Source of the DNA: Aquirufa aurantiipilula
GTDB taxonomy: Bacteria > Bacteroidota > Bacteroidia > Cytophagales > Spirosomataceae
DNA: 64,000 nucleotides
Direction: 5' to 3'
NCBI RefSeq assembly: GCF_019923745.1
Contig: NZ_JAANOG010000005.1
Location: 1 to 64,000 of the forward strand
In this document: in pieces, positions 1 to 9,156 of the stretch
Layout: each line of letters opens with the position of its first letter
Numbering within the stretch: position 1 is the first letter of the stretch
Translations under genes and position numbers: made by a program
The notes under the pieces: generated by a model
Seen by the model: only the letters and a program-made list of their open reading frames with translations
The model's database searches: none
What the model was told of the DNA's origin: nothing

Positions 1-438
1 ACTTACTTCTCCTTTGGCTTTGAGCCGTTGGATTGCTTGGGTAAAGACTTTTTTGGCAACTGAATACCGTGTTCTTTTTGAAGAATATCAAACATAGTCT
101 TATAAATAAGATTTCGGTCTTGTTCTTCTTTCAAAGCGGTCTCAAGCTGCTTGATCCGCTGTTCAGGAGTAAGTTCACTGTTATTTTCCAAAGTGTATTG
201 TTTGGGTAATGACCAGTCTAAGGTACCATGTTTCCTTAACCAAACCAACACAGTACTTCTTCCCTGGATACCATAAAAAGACTGAGCATTTTTGTAGGTT
301 AGCTCGCCTTTTTCTACTTGCTGCACAACCTGCAACTTAAAAGCTAAACTATAATCACGCTGACTGCGCTTCTGATAAGTACGTGGATCTTTTTTCATAA
401 TAAGTCGATTAGGTGTCAACTTATTTCAGGACGAGACA
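1..438 (-). mobile_element. IS3-family insertion sequence, right end only
   Basis: Holds the first transposase frame (orfA) on the minus strand; the second frame would lie left of base 1, outside the window. Read on the minus strand the outer end begins TGTCTCGTCCTGAAATAAGT at base 438, which has the TG start typical of IS3-family terminal repeats; the other end cannot be seen, so the boundary is inferred. The element sits 8 bases from the A-tract of the carA terminator, a neutral site. Target duplication cannot be checked. Confidence 0.7.
3..398 (-). CDS. IS3-family transposase OrfA
   Basis: DNA-binding subunit of an IS3-type transposase; normally joined to the OrfB integrase domain by programmed frameshifting. 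Residues ~10-60 form a helix-turn-helix (YSLAFKLQVVQQVEKGELTY, then the YGIQGRSTVLVWLRKHG recognition part) and residues ~75-110 a leucine-zipper-like coiled coil (PEQRIKQLETALKEEQDRN). At 131 residues it is a normal OrfA length. I start at the ATG at 398; the longer frame begins with TTG inside the presumed terminal repeat. It ends with TAA at 3-5, so the gene is complete but its OrfB partner is not in view. Product family is clear; the exact IS is not identified. Confidence 0.8.
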   Translation of the reverse strand: MKKDPRTYQKRSQRDYSLAFKLQVVQQVEKGELTYKNAQSFYGIQGRSTVLVWLRKHGTLDWSLPKQYTLENNSELTPEQRIKQLETALKEEQDRNLIYKTMFDILQKEHGIQLPKKSLPKQSNGSKPKEK

Positions 439-446
439 AGGTTAAT

Positions 447-476
447 AAAAAAGGCAACTGTGAAGTTGCCTTTTTT
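447..476 (-). terminator. Rho-independent terminator of carA
   Basis: Stem GGCAACT (453-459) with AGTTGCC (464-470), 4-base loop, flanked by A6 (447-452) and T6 (471-476). It can therefore work on both strands, but it lies 6 bases after the carA stop, so it most likely ends the carA transcript. Confidence 0.85.
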
Positions 477-481
477 ATTTT

Positions 482-1582
482 CTATTTCATCAAGTCAATA
501 AATTGATCGAATAAATATCGAGAATCATGTGGGCCAGGACTAGCTTCAGGGTGATGTTGTACTGAGAATGCTTTTTTCCCATTGACACGTAATCCTTCTA
601 CAGTCTGGTCATTTAAATTAATGTGAGTCAACGTTGCCTGTGAACTAGCTGAAAGTTCTTCCATGCGCACTGCAAAACCATGGTTTTGAGATGTAATCTC
701 AGATAAACCAGTTTCCAAATTCTTCACTGGATGATTTAAACCACGATGTCCATTGTGCATTTTATAGGTCGATAAACCACAAACTTGGGCTAATATTTGG
801 TGACCTAAGCAAATTCCAAAAACGGGCTTATCGCTTGCCAAAAATTGACTAACAGTTTCTACGGCATAAGGCATTACGGCTGGATCGCCGGGGCCATTAG
901 ATACAAAGTAGCCATCTGGCTGCCAAGCAGCAATCTCGTCAAAAGAAGTTTTGGCGGGAAACACTTTTAAATAGCATCCACGATCTGTTAGATTACTTAA
1001 AATACTTTTTTTCACGCCCAAGTCTAGCACTGCTACCTTAAAATCAGCATTTGCATCCCCTAAGAAATATGTTTCTTGGGTACAAACTTGGGAAGAAAGC
1101 TCTAGTCCTTCCATATCAGGAACTTTAGCTAACTCTTGTTGTAAAGTAGGAAGATCAAAGATTTCGGAAGAGATTAGGCAGTTCATAACCCCTTTGGTAC
1201 GAATATGTCGAACTAATGCACGCGTATCAATTCCTGAAATACCTACAATTCCCGCATTCTCTAGATAATCTTGTAAAGAACCAGTAGCCGTAAATCGAGA
1301 ATTTACACTTGAAAATTCATTACATACCATTCCGGCAATCTGAACTTGCTTGGATTCTGCTTCTTCCGCATCCATTACACCATAATTACCAATATGTGCA
1401 GTAGTATTGATAATTACTTGACCAGCGTAAGAAGGATCAGTATAAATTTCCTGATAACCCGTCATACCTGTATTGAAACAAATCTCACCACCGTGTGTGC
1501 CTATTTTGCCTAATGCTTTCCCGTGAAATAGGGTACCATCTTGCAACAATAAAACCGCCGGAGTCGATTCTGTAATTTTCAT
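482..1582 (-). CDS. carA: carbamoyl-phosphate synthase, small (glutaminase) subunit
   Basis: Hydrolyses glutamine and passes ammonia to the large subunit CarB for carbamoyl phosphate, feeding arginine and pyrimidine synthesis in the cytoplasm. The N-terminal CPSase small-chain domain covers residues ~5-140; a class I glutamine amidotransferase domain follows (~180-366) with nucleophile Cys258 in GICLGHQ and His344/Glu346 in HHPEA. The 366-residue length is normal. It lies downstream of rplQ behind a terminator, so it probably has its own promoter, which I could not place convincingly. carB is not in the window. The same rplQ-carA neighbourhood is, as far as I know, common in Cytophagales. Confidence 0.97.
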   Translation of the reverse strand: MKITESTPAVLLLQDGTLFHGKALGKIGTHGGEICFNTGMTGYQEIYTDPSYAGQVIINTTAHIGNYGVMDAEEAESKQVQIAGMVCNEFSSVNSRFTATGSLQDYLENAGIVGISGIDTRALVRHIRTKGVMNCLISSEIFDLPTLQQELAKVPDMEGLELSSQVCTQETYFLGDANADFKVAVLDLGVKKSILSNLTDRGCYLKVFPAKTSFDEIAAWQPDGYFVSNGPGDPAVMPYAVETVSQFLASDKPVFGICLGHQILAQVCGLSTYKMHNGHRGLNHPVKNLETGLSEITSQNHGFAVRMEELSASSQATLTHINLNDQTVEGLRVNGKKAFSVQHHPEASPGPHDSRYLFDQFIDLMK

Positions 1583-1613
1583 AATGTATCTATGTTTGAA
1601 TAATATTTTATCT

Positions 1614-1650
1614 AAAAAAAGGGCTTCAACTAATTAAAGTTAAAGCCCTT
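1614..1650 (-). terminator. Rho-independent terminator after rplQ
   Basis: Stem of gggctt (1621-1626) with aagccc (1643-1648), extended by aact/agtt across one mismatch, then a T7 run on the minus strand (A7 at 1614-1620). It ends the long ribosomal-protein transcript and separates it from carA. Confidence 0.85.
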
Positions 1651-1671
1651 CAAAATTAAAAGAGAAATGAA

Positions 1672-2289
1672 TTATGCATCTTCTCCTTTTTCTTCTTTAG
1701 GCTCTTCTGTTGATTCTTCAGCAGCAGGCTCTTCAGCCGCAGCTACTTCTTCAACTACTTCAGCTGCTGGAGCCTCTGCTACTTCTTCAGCGACAGCTAC
1801 TTCCTCAACAACCTCAGCTGATGGAGCTTCTGCTACAGGAGCAGCAGCTTCAGCGCCTTCTTTCTTTGCACCAGAACGGCGACTTCTACGAGTTTTACCA
1901 GCTTTTTCAGCAGAAGCAGCTAACATAGTTTCGTTGAAATCTACAAGTTCGATGAAACAAATTTCAGCGTTGTCACCAAGACGATTTCCTAATTTGATAA
2001 TACGAGTATAACCACCTGGACGTGCAGCAACCTTTTCAGAAACGATTCCAAACAATTCTTTAACTGAATCTTTGTTTTGAAGGTAAGAAAATACAACACG
2101 ACGATTGTTCGTGCTATCAGTCTTAGACTTAGTAATTAAAGGCTCAACATATTTACGCAATTCTTTTGCTTTCGCAACAGTTGTTTCGATACGCTTGTGT
2201 AGAATTAAAGAGGATGCCATATTAGATAATAAGGCTGCTCTGTGGGAAGCTGTTCTTCCTAAGTGATTGAATTTTTTTCCGTGTCTCAT
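1672..2289 (-). CDS. rplQ: 50S ribosomal protein bL17
   Basis: Large-subunit protein near the peptide exit tunnel. Residues 1-~120 are the conserved bL17 core ([20 protein letters not shown]). Residues ~140-205 are an added tail rich in Ala, Glu and Val with repeated VVEEVA units, strongly acidic. The core protein is usually ~120 residues, so the tail nearly doubles the length; such tails are known in Bacteroidota bL17. Last gene of the alpha operon, 90 bases after rpoA. The repetitive tail creates long shadow frames on the plus strand at 1667-2011, which I do not believe. Confidence 0.97.
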   Translation of the reverse strand: MRHGKKFNHLGRTASHRAALLSNMASSLILHKRIETTVAKAKELRKYVEPLITKSKTDSTNNRRVVFSYLQNKDSVKELFGIVSEKVAARPGGYTRIIKLGNRLGDNAEICFIELVDFNETMLAASAEKAGKTRRSRRSGAKKEGAEAAAPVAEAPSAEVVEEVAVAEEVAEAPAAEVVEEVAAAEEPAAEESTEEPKEEKGEDA

Positions 2290-2379
2290 TGTGTTAATTC
2301 GTAAGTTAAAAGCCCTTTCGGACTGCGGTTAGTGGGTTTTACATGACCACCACCTATTACTTATTTAAAAATTGATTAA

Positions 2380-3369
2380 TTAATCTTCGTCTAAACGATA
2401 TTTCGCAACATCCATTCCAAAGGTTAAGCCTTTTTCTTCTACTAGTTGTTCTAGCTCAGTTAATGACTTTTTACCAAAGTTACGGAACTTCATCATATCA
2501 GAAATCTCTAATTTCACTAATTCTCCTAGTGTACGAACATCAGCTGATTTAAGGCAGTTGTAAGCACGTACAGATAAATCTAGATCGGCTAAAGAAGTCT
2601 TCAACAATTTACGCATGTGTAACATCTCCTCATCTACTACATTGTCTTCCTCTGCTTTTGGCGTTTCGAAAGTCATTGTCTGATCAGAGAATAACATGAA
2701 GTGTTGGATTAAGATATAAGCAGCACCTTTCAATGCATCTTCTGGATGGATAGAACCATCTGTTTCAATATCTAACACTAATTTTTCGTAGTCAGTTTTT
2801 TGCTCTACACGTGTATTTTCAATGCTAAATTTAACATTTTTAATAGGAGTGTAGATGGCATCGATGGCGATGTGACCAAAAGCTAATTCATTAGCACGAG
2901 GCTCATCAGCAGGAACATATCCACGACCTTTTTCGATGATTAACTCAACTTCTAGTTCTTTCGAAGAATCTAGGTTGCAAATCACTAAATCAGGATTTAA
3001 AACAGTAAAATAAGGCGTAAACTTAGCAATATCTCCAGCTGTAAAGGCTGTTTGACCTTTCACTTTGATACTTACTTTATTTTCCAAAATCTCTTGCGCC
3101 TTCTTAAGACGGATCTTCTTCAAGTTAAGGATGATTTCAGAAACATCTTCATGAACACCTTCAATTGCTGAAAACTCGTGTAAAACACCAGAAATCTTAA
3201 CGCTTGTAATCGCATAACCTTCCAAAGAGGAAAGTAAAATTCTACGAAGTGCGTTACCAATGGTAACACCGTAGCCTTTTTCGAGTGGCTTGAACTCAAA
3301 TGTCCCGTGGAAGTCATCGGCTTTCTCCATCACAACTTTCTCGGGCATTTGGAATGCTAATATTGACAT
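2380..3369 (-). CDS. rpoA: DNA-directed RNA polymerase alpha subunit
   Basis: Scaffold of core RNA polymerase. Residues ~1-230 are the dimerising N-terminal domain (the motif [14 protein letters not shown] is visible); residues ~250-329 are the C-terminal domain with the helix-hairpin-helix ([31 protein letters not shown]) that touches promoter UP elements and activators. The 329-residue length is normal. Sits in the alpha operon between rpsD and rplQ with 70-90 base gaps, so it is co-transcribed with them. Confidence 0.98.
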   Translation of the reverse strand: MSILAFQMPEKVVMEKADDFHGTFEFKPLEKGYGVTIGNALRRILLSSLEGYAITSVKISGVLHEFSAIEGVHEDVSEIILNLKKIRLKKAQEILENKVSIKVKGQTAFTAGDIAKFTPYFTVLNPDLVICNLDSSKELEVELIIEKGRGYVPADEPRANELAFGHIAIDAIYTPIKNVKFSIENTRVEQKTDYEKLVLDIETDGSIHPEDALKGAAYILIQHFMLFSDQTMTFETPKAEEDNVVDEEMLHMRKLLKTSLADLDLSVRAYNCLKSADVRTLGELVKLEISDMMKFRNFGKKSLTELEQLVEEKGLTFGMDVAKYRLDED

Positions 3370-3440
3370 ATTTCGTAGCTTAAAATGATCTTGAAAAAAC
3401 GTTATTGATACTCTTTAAAATTGTATTATTAACCAGATTA

Positions 3441-4046
3441 TTACTTCGAATACAATTCGACAATAGCCTGCTCATTAAAGTTTTCAGGGATCTGATCTCT
3501 TTCTGGATAAGCGGTAAATTTACCAACTAATTCCACTCCATCCCACTCTAACCAGTTGAAACGCTTTGGTGAACGGCTCGCAAGCGAATCAGAAACAACC
3601 TCAAGAGATTTAGATTTTTCACGTACACCTACCAATTGGCCTGGGCGTAATGAGTAAGAGGGCACATTTACTACATCACCATCCACAATGATATGTTTGT
3701 GGATAACCAATTGACGAGCAGCACGACGAGTAGGAGCAATTCCTAAACGATATACTGTGTTGTCCAATCTTGCTTCACACATTTTTAACAAGTTCTCACC
3801 TGTAATACCTTCTTTAACAGCGGCTTTGTGAAACAAATTTTCGAACTGACGTTCTAAAATACCATAGGTATATTTTACCTTTTGTTTTTCCTTTAATTGG
3901 ATGGCATATTCAGAAACTTTTGAACGTTTCCCTTTACCATGCATACCAGGAGCATAATTTTTACGAGCTAATGCTTTACTCGGACCTAAGATTGCTTCGC
4001 CGAAACGACGTGCAATTTTGGATTTTGGACCAGTGTATCTTGCCAT
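3441..4046 (-). CDS. rpsD: 30S ribosomal protein uS4
   Basis: Primary 16S rRNA binding protein; in other bacteria it also represses its own operon translationally. The N-terminal region is [20 protein letters not shown]; an S4 RNA-binding domain spans ~90-155 ([20 protein letters not shown]). No Cys zinc cluster is seen in the N-terminus, so this is the zinc-free form. Length 201 is normal. Follows rpsK after 103 bases. Confidence 0.98.
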   Translation of the reverse strand: MARYTGPKSKIARRFGEAILGPSKALARKNYAPGMHGKGKRSKVSEYAIQLKEKQKVKYTYGILERQFENLFHKAAVKEGITGENLLKMCEARLDNTVYRLGIAPTRRAARQLVIHKHIIVDGDVVNVPSYSLRPGQLVGVREKSKSLEVVSDSLASRSPKRFNWLEWDGVELVGKFTAYPERDQIPENFNEQAIVELYSK

Positions 4047-4149
4047 TTTTTTTAAAAGTCAATGCCCCTCTTATGGGCAATGAAGTAATTAATTAAGTGA
4101 ATAAATGATGTTGGAGAAAATAATTACTAATTACCCAACATGAATAAAA

Positions 4150-4545
4150 TTAAACGCGACGACGTTTTGGAGGACGACATCCATTGTGAGGCATTGGAGT
4201 GATATCCTTAATTAAGGAAACTTCGATACCTGAGTTTTGGATAGTACGGATAGCTGACTCACGTCCAGCTCCTGGTCCTTTTACAAAAACCTCTGCTTTT
4301 TTCATTCCCGCTTCAACAGCTACTGCTGCACAGTTAGATGCTGCCATCTGAGCTGCGTAAGGAGTGTTTTTCTTAGATCCACGGAAACCCATCTTTCCTG
4401 CAGACGCCCAAGAAATTACCTGTCCTGCTGAATTGGTAATTGAAATAATGATGTTGTTAAAGGAAGCTTTGATGTGTACTTGGCCTACTGACTCAACTAC
4501 CACCACTCTTTTCTTCGCTTTATCTTTTCTTTTTGCTTGTGCCAT
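4150..4545 (-). CDS. rpsK: 30S ribosomal protein uS11
   Basis: Platform protein of the small subunit that contacts mRNA near the E site. The hallmark GAGRESAIR and the C-terminal [17 protein letters not shown] are present; 131 residues, normal. Lies 45 bases after rpsM and before rpsD in the alpha operon. Confidence 0.98.
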   Translation of the reverse strand: MAQAKRKDKAKKRVVVVESVGQVHIKASFNNIIISITNSAGQVISWASAGKMGFRGSKKNTPYAAQMAASNCAAVAVEAGMKKAEVFVKGPGAGRESAIRTIQNSGIEVSLIKDITPMPHNGCRPPKRRRV

Positions 4546-4590
4546 TGGATAAAATCAATAAAAATTGTGTCGAGGAATTATCCCCTGTTA

Positions 4591-4968
4591 TTATTTAGTT
4601 ACTTTCTTCTTGTTAGCAACTGTCTTTCTACGACCTTTTCTCGTACGAGAATTGTTCTTAGTTCTTTGGCCACGTACAGGAAGTCCTTTACGGTGACGCA
4701 AACCACGGTAGCATCCAATATCCATCAAACGCTTGATGTTCAATTGAACCTCAGACTTAAGCTGTCCCTCCGTTTTGAATTCGGCAGCAATAATAGCACG
4801 GATAGCGCTAGCTTCCGTATCATTCCACTCACCAGCCTTCTTGTCAAACGAAATTTCTGCTTTCGTCAAAATCTTTTGAGCAGTGCTACGACCAATACCG
4901 AAGATATAAGTCAACGCAATTTCTCCTCTTTTTTTGTCGGGAATATCAACCCCTGCAATACGAGCCAT
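4591..4968 (-). CDS. rpsM: 30S ribosomal protein uS13
   Basis: Head protein of the small subunit, bridging to the large subunit and the P-site tRNA. Starts [20 protein letters not shown] and shows the typical [20 protein letters not shown] segment and a basic C-terminal tail. 125 residues, normal. Follows rpmJ by 43 bases. Confidence 0.98.
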   Translation of the reverse strand: MARIAGVDIPDKKRGEIALTYIFGIGRSTAQKILTKAEISFDKKAGEWNDTEASAIRAIIAAEFKTEGQLKSEVQLNIKRLMDIGCYRGLRHRKGLPVRGQRTKNNSRTRKGRRKTVANKKKVTK

Positions 4969-5011
4969 ATAGGTAATTAATTGTTGTTATTAATCATTTA
5001 ATACTTTCGAA

Positions 5012-5128
5012 TTATCCTTGACGTTGCTTGAACTTAGGATTCTTCTTGTTGATGACATAAAGCTTTCCGTGACGACGAATGACTTTGCATTCTGCACTAC
5101 GCTTTTTGATCGATGCTTTAACTTTCAT
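5012..5128 (-). CDS. rpmJ: 50S ribosomal protein bL36, zinc-free form
   Basis: A 38-residue protein too short for ordinary ORF listing: starts [16 protein letters not shown] and ends NPKFKQRQG. In the zinc-binding form three Cys and one His (about positions 11, 14, 27, 33) hold a zinc. Here only Cys14 remains; position 11 is Ser, 27 is Asn and 33 is Phe, so this is the C-minus paralogue, which in bacteria with both forms is used when zinc is scarce. Lies in its normal place between infA and rpsM. Confidence 0.95.
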   Translation of the reverse strand: MKVKASIKKRSAECKVIRRHGKLYVINKKNPKFKQRQG

Positions 5129-5156
5129 ATTTGTTTAATTTATGGGTCAAACCTTA

Positions 5157-5375
5157 TTATTTATAACGATAAACTATTCTTGCCTTACTCAAATCATAAG
5201 GAGACATTTCTAACTTCACTTTATCACCAGGTAAAATCTTGATGTAATTCATGCGCATCTTACCTGAGATATGCGCAATTACTTGATGCGTATTCTCTAA
5301 TTCCACCCGAAACATCGCGTTCGAAAGGGCTTCCAATATGATGCCGTCTACTTCGATCGAGGATTGTTTGGCCAT
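5157..5375 (-). CDS. infA: translation initiation factor IF-1
   Basis: Small S1/OB-fold protein that binds the ribosomal A site during initiation. 72 residues with the family pattern [39 protein letters not shown] and the end ARIVYRYK. Lies 9 bases after map and 28 before rpmJ. Confidence 0.98.
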   Translation of the reverse strand: MAKQSSIEVDGIILEALSNAMFRVELENTHQVIAHISGKMRMNYIKILPGDKVKLEMSPYDLSKARIVYRYK

Positions 5376-5384
5376 AATTTTATG

Positions 5385-6191
5385 TTAAATATTCAACAAT
5401 ACTGTTGATGTTTTTAATACTTCTTCAATGTAACTAAAGGTAGTCAGCTGTAAAGCTTCATTTTTTCCTACTGCTACGGTATGTTCAAAATGAGCAGATG
5501 CTTTACGATCTACCGTCCGAATAGTCCAGCCATCCTTATCTACGGTGATTTGACGTTTTCCTAAATTAACCATAGGTTCGATGGCAATAACCATTCCTTC
5601 CTTTAATTTAGGTCCATCTCCTCTGCGACCATAATTGGGAACTTCTGGACTTTCATGTAGATTTTTACCTACTCCATGTCCTACTAATTCCCGAACTACT
5701 CCGTAACCAAATCCTTCGGTATAAGTCTGCACAGCGGAACCTATATCGCCGATACGTTTTCCAGCTACTGCTTGCTTAATTCCTTGGTACAAAGACTCTT
5801 TTGTCCTTGTCAATAAATTTTCAACATCCTCTCCTACTTGACCTATGGCATAGGTATAAGCGCTGTCGGCATGAAAACCATGTTTGTAAACACCTGCGTC
5901 AATGGAGATAATATCTCCTTCTTTCAGTTCTAAACTTCCAGGTAATCCATGAACTACCACATCGTTTACTGAGATGCAAAGCGAATAAGCATATTTTTTA
6001 TCACCTACTTGATAATTTAAAAAGGAAGGATGAGCCTCATGATCCTTTATAAACTGGTAGGCAATTTTATCTAAAGCTAAGGTTGTTACACCAGGTTGAA
6101 TGGCTTTGGCAACTTCAGCGTGACATTTCCCTAAAATTTCACCATTCGCTTGAATGATAGCTAATTCTTGGGGTGTCTTTAAATAAATCAT
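5385..6191 (-). CDS. map: methionine aminopeptidase, type I
   Basis: Removes the N-terminal Met from new proteins. The pita-bread fold residues are all visible: the first His in HPSFLNYQ, Asp pair in SIDAGVYKHGFHADSAYTY, His in GHGVGKNLHE, and Glu in AIEPMV and HFEHTVAV. 268 residues, type I length with no N-terminal SH3 motif. Separated from secY by a single base and translated just before infA, as in most bacteria of this group. Confidence 0.97.
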   Translation of the reverse strand: MIYLKTPQELAIIQANGEILGKCHAEVAKAIQPGVTTLALDKIAYQFIKDHEAHPSFLNYQVGDKKYAYSLCISVNDVVVHGLPGSLELKEGDIISIDAGVYKHGFHADSAYTYAIGQVGEDVENLLTRTKESLYQGIKQAVAGKRIGDIGSAVQTYTEGFGYGVVRELVGHGVGKNLHESPEVPNYGRRGDGPKLKEGMVIAIEPMVNLGKRQITVDKDGWTIRTVDRKASAHFEHTVAVGKNEALQLTTFSYIEEVLKTSTVLLNI

Positions 6192-6192
6192 C

Positions 6193-7512
6193 TTATCTGC
6201 TAATCATTTCCGAACGTCCTTTCACACGTCCTGATTGCATCAAACCTTCATATTTACGCATCAACAAATAACTTTCAATTTGTTGCAATGTATCTAAAAC
6301 TACTCCTACCAAAATCAATAGGGAAGTCCCTCCAAAAAACGAAGCGAAACCTCTAGTTACACCAAATAAATTGGCAATGGCAGGTAAAATAGCGATGATA
6401 GACAACATCAATGCACCTGGCAAAGTAATGCGATCTAAAATGCTAGCAATAAAATTAGAAGTTTCTTCACCCGGCTTAACACCTGGAACAAAACCGCCAC
6501 CACGTTTCATGTCATCCGAAATTTGAGTCGGGTTAATAGAAATCGCTGTGTAAAAAAAGGTAAATACTACAATCAATAAAGCAAACAAGGCATTGTATTG
6601 CCATGTGGTGAAATCACCAAATGCTTGTGCTACAGACTGAGCAAATTCGCTTTTCTCTGCAAAAGATTGAGCTACTAAACCTGGAATAAACATCAATGCT
6701 TGAGCAAAAATGATGGGCATTACACCCGATGCATTCAACTTCAATGGAATGTATTGACGTTCTCCACCTACAGACATCTTGCTTCCAACAACTTGCTTAG
6801 CATATTGAACTGGAATTCGACGAACCGCTTGAGTAACCATCACAGCACCCATCACGACAAAGAATAAAGCAATGACTTCAATGATGAATAATAAAGCACC
6901 GGCCATACCACGTGAACCGGCCTCTTGTAACAAGGAAGCAGGAAAACGAGAAACGATACCAATCATAATCAACATTGAAATACCATTTCCAATACCTTTA
7001 TCGGTAATTTTTTCACCTAACCACATACAAAGCATGGTTCCACCAATTAAGATAGCTACTCCATAAAGACGGAAGAACCAAGGGTCAACCAAGATAGCTT
7101 CTGCTGGAATAGTAACTTGTAAATAGGTAAATCCTTGCGCTGCTGTAACGAAGATGGTTAAGATACGCGTGATTTGGTTTAGTTTTTTACGACCAGATTC
7201 TCCATCCTTTTGCATCTTTTGGAAGTAAGGAAGAGCAATGGTCAACAACTGAATAGCGATAGATGCTGAAATGTAAGGCATAATACCTAAAGCAAATACC
7301 GAAGCATTACTTAAAGCACCACCCGAAAACATGTTCAACAAACCAAAGAGACCACCATCACCGGCTTGTGTTAATTTAGTCGCATCTACACCTGGTAGAA
7401 CGATATAAGAACCCAGACGGAAAAAGGCGATAAAAAGTAACGTATTGAAAATACGACCTCTTAATTCCTCAATCGCGAAGATATGCTTAAACGTTGTTAT
7501 TAGCTTGTTCAT
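6193..7512 (-). CDS. secY: preprotein translocase subunit SecY
   Basis: Channel subunit of the Sec translocon in the inner membrane. 439 residues with ten hydrophobic segments; recognisable pieces are GLLNMFSGGALSNASVFALG near the N-terminus (plug region) and the cytoplasmic loop GVKPGEETSNFI. Lies 17 bases after rplO at the end of the spc operon. Confidence 0.98.
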   Translation of the reverse strand: MNKLITTFKHIFAIEELRGRIFNTLLFIAFFRLGSYIVLPGVDATKLTQAGDGGLFGLLNMFSGGALSNASVFALGIMPYISASIAIQLLTIALPYFQKMQKDGESGRKKLNQITRILTIFVTAAQGFTYLQVTIPAEAILVDPWFFRLYGVAILIGGTMLCMWLGEKITDKGIGNGISMLIMIGIVSRFPASLLQEAGSRGMAGALLFIIEVIALFFVVMGAVMVTQAVRRIPVQYAKQVVGSKMSVGGERQYIPLKLNASGVMPIIFAQALMFIPGLVAQSFAEKSEFAQSVAQAFGDFTTWQYNALFALLIVVFTFFYTAISINPTQISDDMKRGGGFVPGVKPGEETSNFIASILDRITLPGALMLSIIAILPAIANLFGVTRGFASFFGGTSLLILVGVVLDTLQQIESYLLMRKYEGLMQSGRVKGRSEMISR

Positions 7513-7529
7513 TCGTTTAGAATAGAGGA

Positions 7530-7976
7530 TTAACCAACAATAGCTTGACCACCTGCTGCTTCAATAGCAGCTTTAGCAGCACCAGAAAAACCTTTAACTG
7601 TAACTTCTAAAGCAGAAGTAACACTTCCACGGCTTAAGATTTTCACTAAGTCAGACTTAGATACTAATCCGTGGCTGTAAAGTGTCTCAAAATTGATCTG
7701 CTTCAAACCTGTAGCATCAGCTAAAGCTTGTAAGGTATCTAAATTGATTGCTTTGTATTCTACGCGATTGATGTTTTTGAAACCGAACTTAGGTACACGA
7801 CGTTGAATCGGCATCTGACCTCCTTCAAATCCACGCTTACGTGAATAACCTGAACGAGACTGAGCTCCTTTGTGACCACGAGCGGAAGTTCCACCAAGAC
7901 CTGAACCTTGACCACGACCTACTCTTTTTCTTGTTTTTACCGAGCCTTCTGCTGGCTTTAATGAAGATAATTTCAT
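7530..7976 (-). CDS. rplO: 50S ribosomal protein uL15
   Basis: Late-assembly large-subunit protein. The Gly-rich basic N-terminal half (RVGRGQGSGLGGTSARGHKG) is typical. I start at the ATG at 7976 (MKLSSLKPAEG), the conserved start; the frame runs 11 codons further upstream without homology. 148 residues, normal. Confidence 0.97.
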   Translation of the reverse strand: MKLSSLKPAEGSVKTRKRVGRGQGSGLGGTSARGHKGAQSRSGYSRKRGFEGGQMPIQRRVPKFGFKNINRVEYKAINLDTLQALADATGLKQINFETLYSHGLVSKSDLVKILSRGSVTSALEVTVKGFSGAAKAAIEAAGGQAIVG

Positions 7977-8021
7977 GTGTATTGGGCTTAACGCTACCCC
8001 TAGGGGCAACTCGCAATTAAA

Positions 8022-8201
8022 TTATATATTCTCTACTACAATTAAGTGATTGACTGCACGAATCATACCTGCGATAGCTGGATTCAATTCTACTTCAACA
8101 CTTTTACGGATCTTACCTAATCCTAGTGCTTGGATCGTACGTTTCTGAACTTCAGGACGCTTGATAGCACTTTTTACTTGGGTAATTTTAACTTTAGACA
8201 T
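8022..8201 (-). CDS. rpmD: 50S ribosomal protein uL30
   Basis: A 59-residue protein: starts MSKVKITQVKSAIKRPEVQK and continues with the family motif IQALGLGKIRKSVE, ending LIVVENI. It sits in the usual slot between rpsE and rplO, 35 bases after rpsE. Found by translating the gap by hand because it is too short for ordinary ORF listing. Confidence 0.97.
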   Translation of the reverse strand: MSKVKITQVKSAIKRPEVQKRTIQALGLGKIRKSVEVELNPAIAGMIRAVNHLIVVENI

Positions 8202-8236
8202 CGTATGTTCTATTTTAGAGGCACGAAGGCACTCGA

Positions 8237-8755
8237 TTATCCATTAAATACTTTAGCTACAGAAATTCCTCTTTGGAAAGCCACGGTGTGTGGAGCTCTC
8301 ATTTTCACTAAAGCATCAATTGTTGCTTTAACTACGTTGTGAGGATTCGAAGAACCTTTAGATTTCGCTAATACGTCGTGAACACCTGCTGATTCTAACA
8401 CAGCACGCATCGCACCACCGGCGATCAATCCTGTACCTGGAGCAGCTGGCTTAACTAGTACGAAACCACCAGAGAACTTACCTAATTGCTCGTGAGGAAC
8501 AGTGTTCTTCAACAAAGGAATTTGGAACAAATTTTTCTTAGCGTCTTCGATACCTTTTGTGATAGCATCAGTTACTTCGTTTGCTTTTCCTAATCCGAAA
8601 CCTACGATTCCGTGACCATCACCTACTACGACGATAGCAGAAAAACTAAAACGACGACCCCCTTTTACCACTTTGGCAACACGGTTGATGGCTACTACTT
8701 TCTCCTTCAACTCACCCTCATTAACCTTAATTGGTTTTGCTTGTAAATGCGACAT
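8237..8755 (-). CDS. rpsE: 30S ribosomal protein uS5
   Basis: Small-subunit protein of the mRNA entry channel, important for decoding accuracy. The S5 double-stranded-RNA-binding domain ([20 protein letters not shown], then [15 protein letters not shown]) is followed by the C-terminal domain with [19 protein letters not shown]. 172 residues, normal. Starts 8 bases after rplR ends. Confidence 0.98.
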   Translation of the reverse strand: MSHLQAKPIKVNEGELKEKVVAINRVAKVVKGGRRFSFSAIVVVGDGHGIVGFGLGKANEVTDAITKGIEDAKKNLFQIPLLKNTVPHEQLGKFSGGFVLVKPAAPGTGLIAGGAMRAVLESAGVHDVLAKSKGSSNPHNVVKATIDALVKMRAPHTVAFQRGISVAKVFNG

Positions 8756-8763
8756 ATCTTTTA

Positions 8764-9111
8764 TTAAAATTGTAAGCCACCCTCGCGAGCGCCTTCAGCT
8801 AATGATTTAATTCTTCCGTGATACAAATAACCGTTACGATCAAAAACCACTTTAGTGATTCCAGCAGCTTTGGCTTTATCTGCGATAGCTGTTCCTACTA
8901 ATTTGGCAGCCTCTACATTGTTGTTCACTTTACCTTTCTTGTATGAGGTAGCAGACATGATAGTCTTTCCACTCAAATCATCCACCAACTGAGCGTACAT
9001 CGCTGTGTTGGAACGGAAAACAGTTAAACGAGGACGTTCAGCTGTTCCTTTTATTTTCGCACGTATCGCACGTTTGATGCGAAGTCTACGTAAATCTTTT
9101 GTTGTTGCCAT
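8764..9111 (-). CDS. rplR: 50S ribosomal protein uL18
   Basis: Binds 5S rRNA together with uL5. Shows [20 protein letters not shown] and the C-terminal [20 protein letters not shown]. 115 residues, normal. Between rplF and rpsE in the spc operon. Confidence 0.98.
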   Translation of the reverse strand: MATTKDLRRLRIKRAIRAKIKGTAERPRLTVFRSNTAMYAQLVDDLSGKTIMSATSYKKGKVNNNVEAAKLVGTAIADKAKAAGITKVVFDRNGYLYHGRIKSLAEGAREGGLQF

Positions 9112-9156
9112 ATTGATTTAACTTGTTTGTGTGGATTTCCGGCCCACGCTTTCTAT

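Noticed and set aside
1667-2011. Ala/Ser-rich plus-strand frame opposite rplQ
   Set aside because: It is the complement of the low-complexity acidic tail of bL17; no homology and no promoter.
4537-4980. 147-codon plus-strand frame opposite rpsM
   Set aside because: Shadow of uS13 and the rpsM-rpsK gap; no homology.
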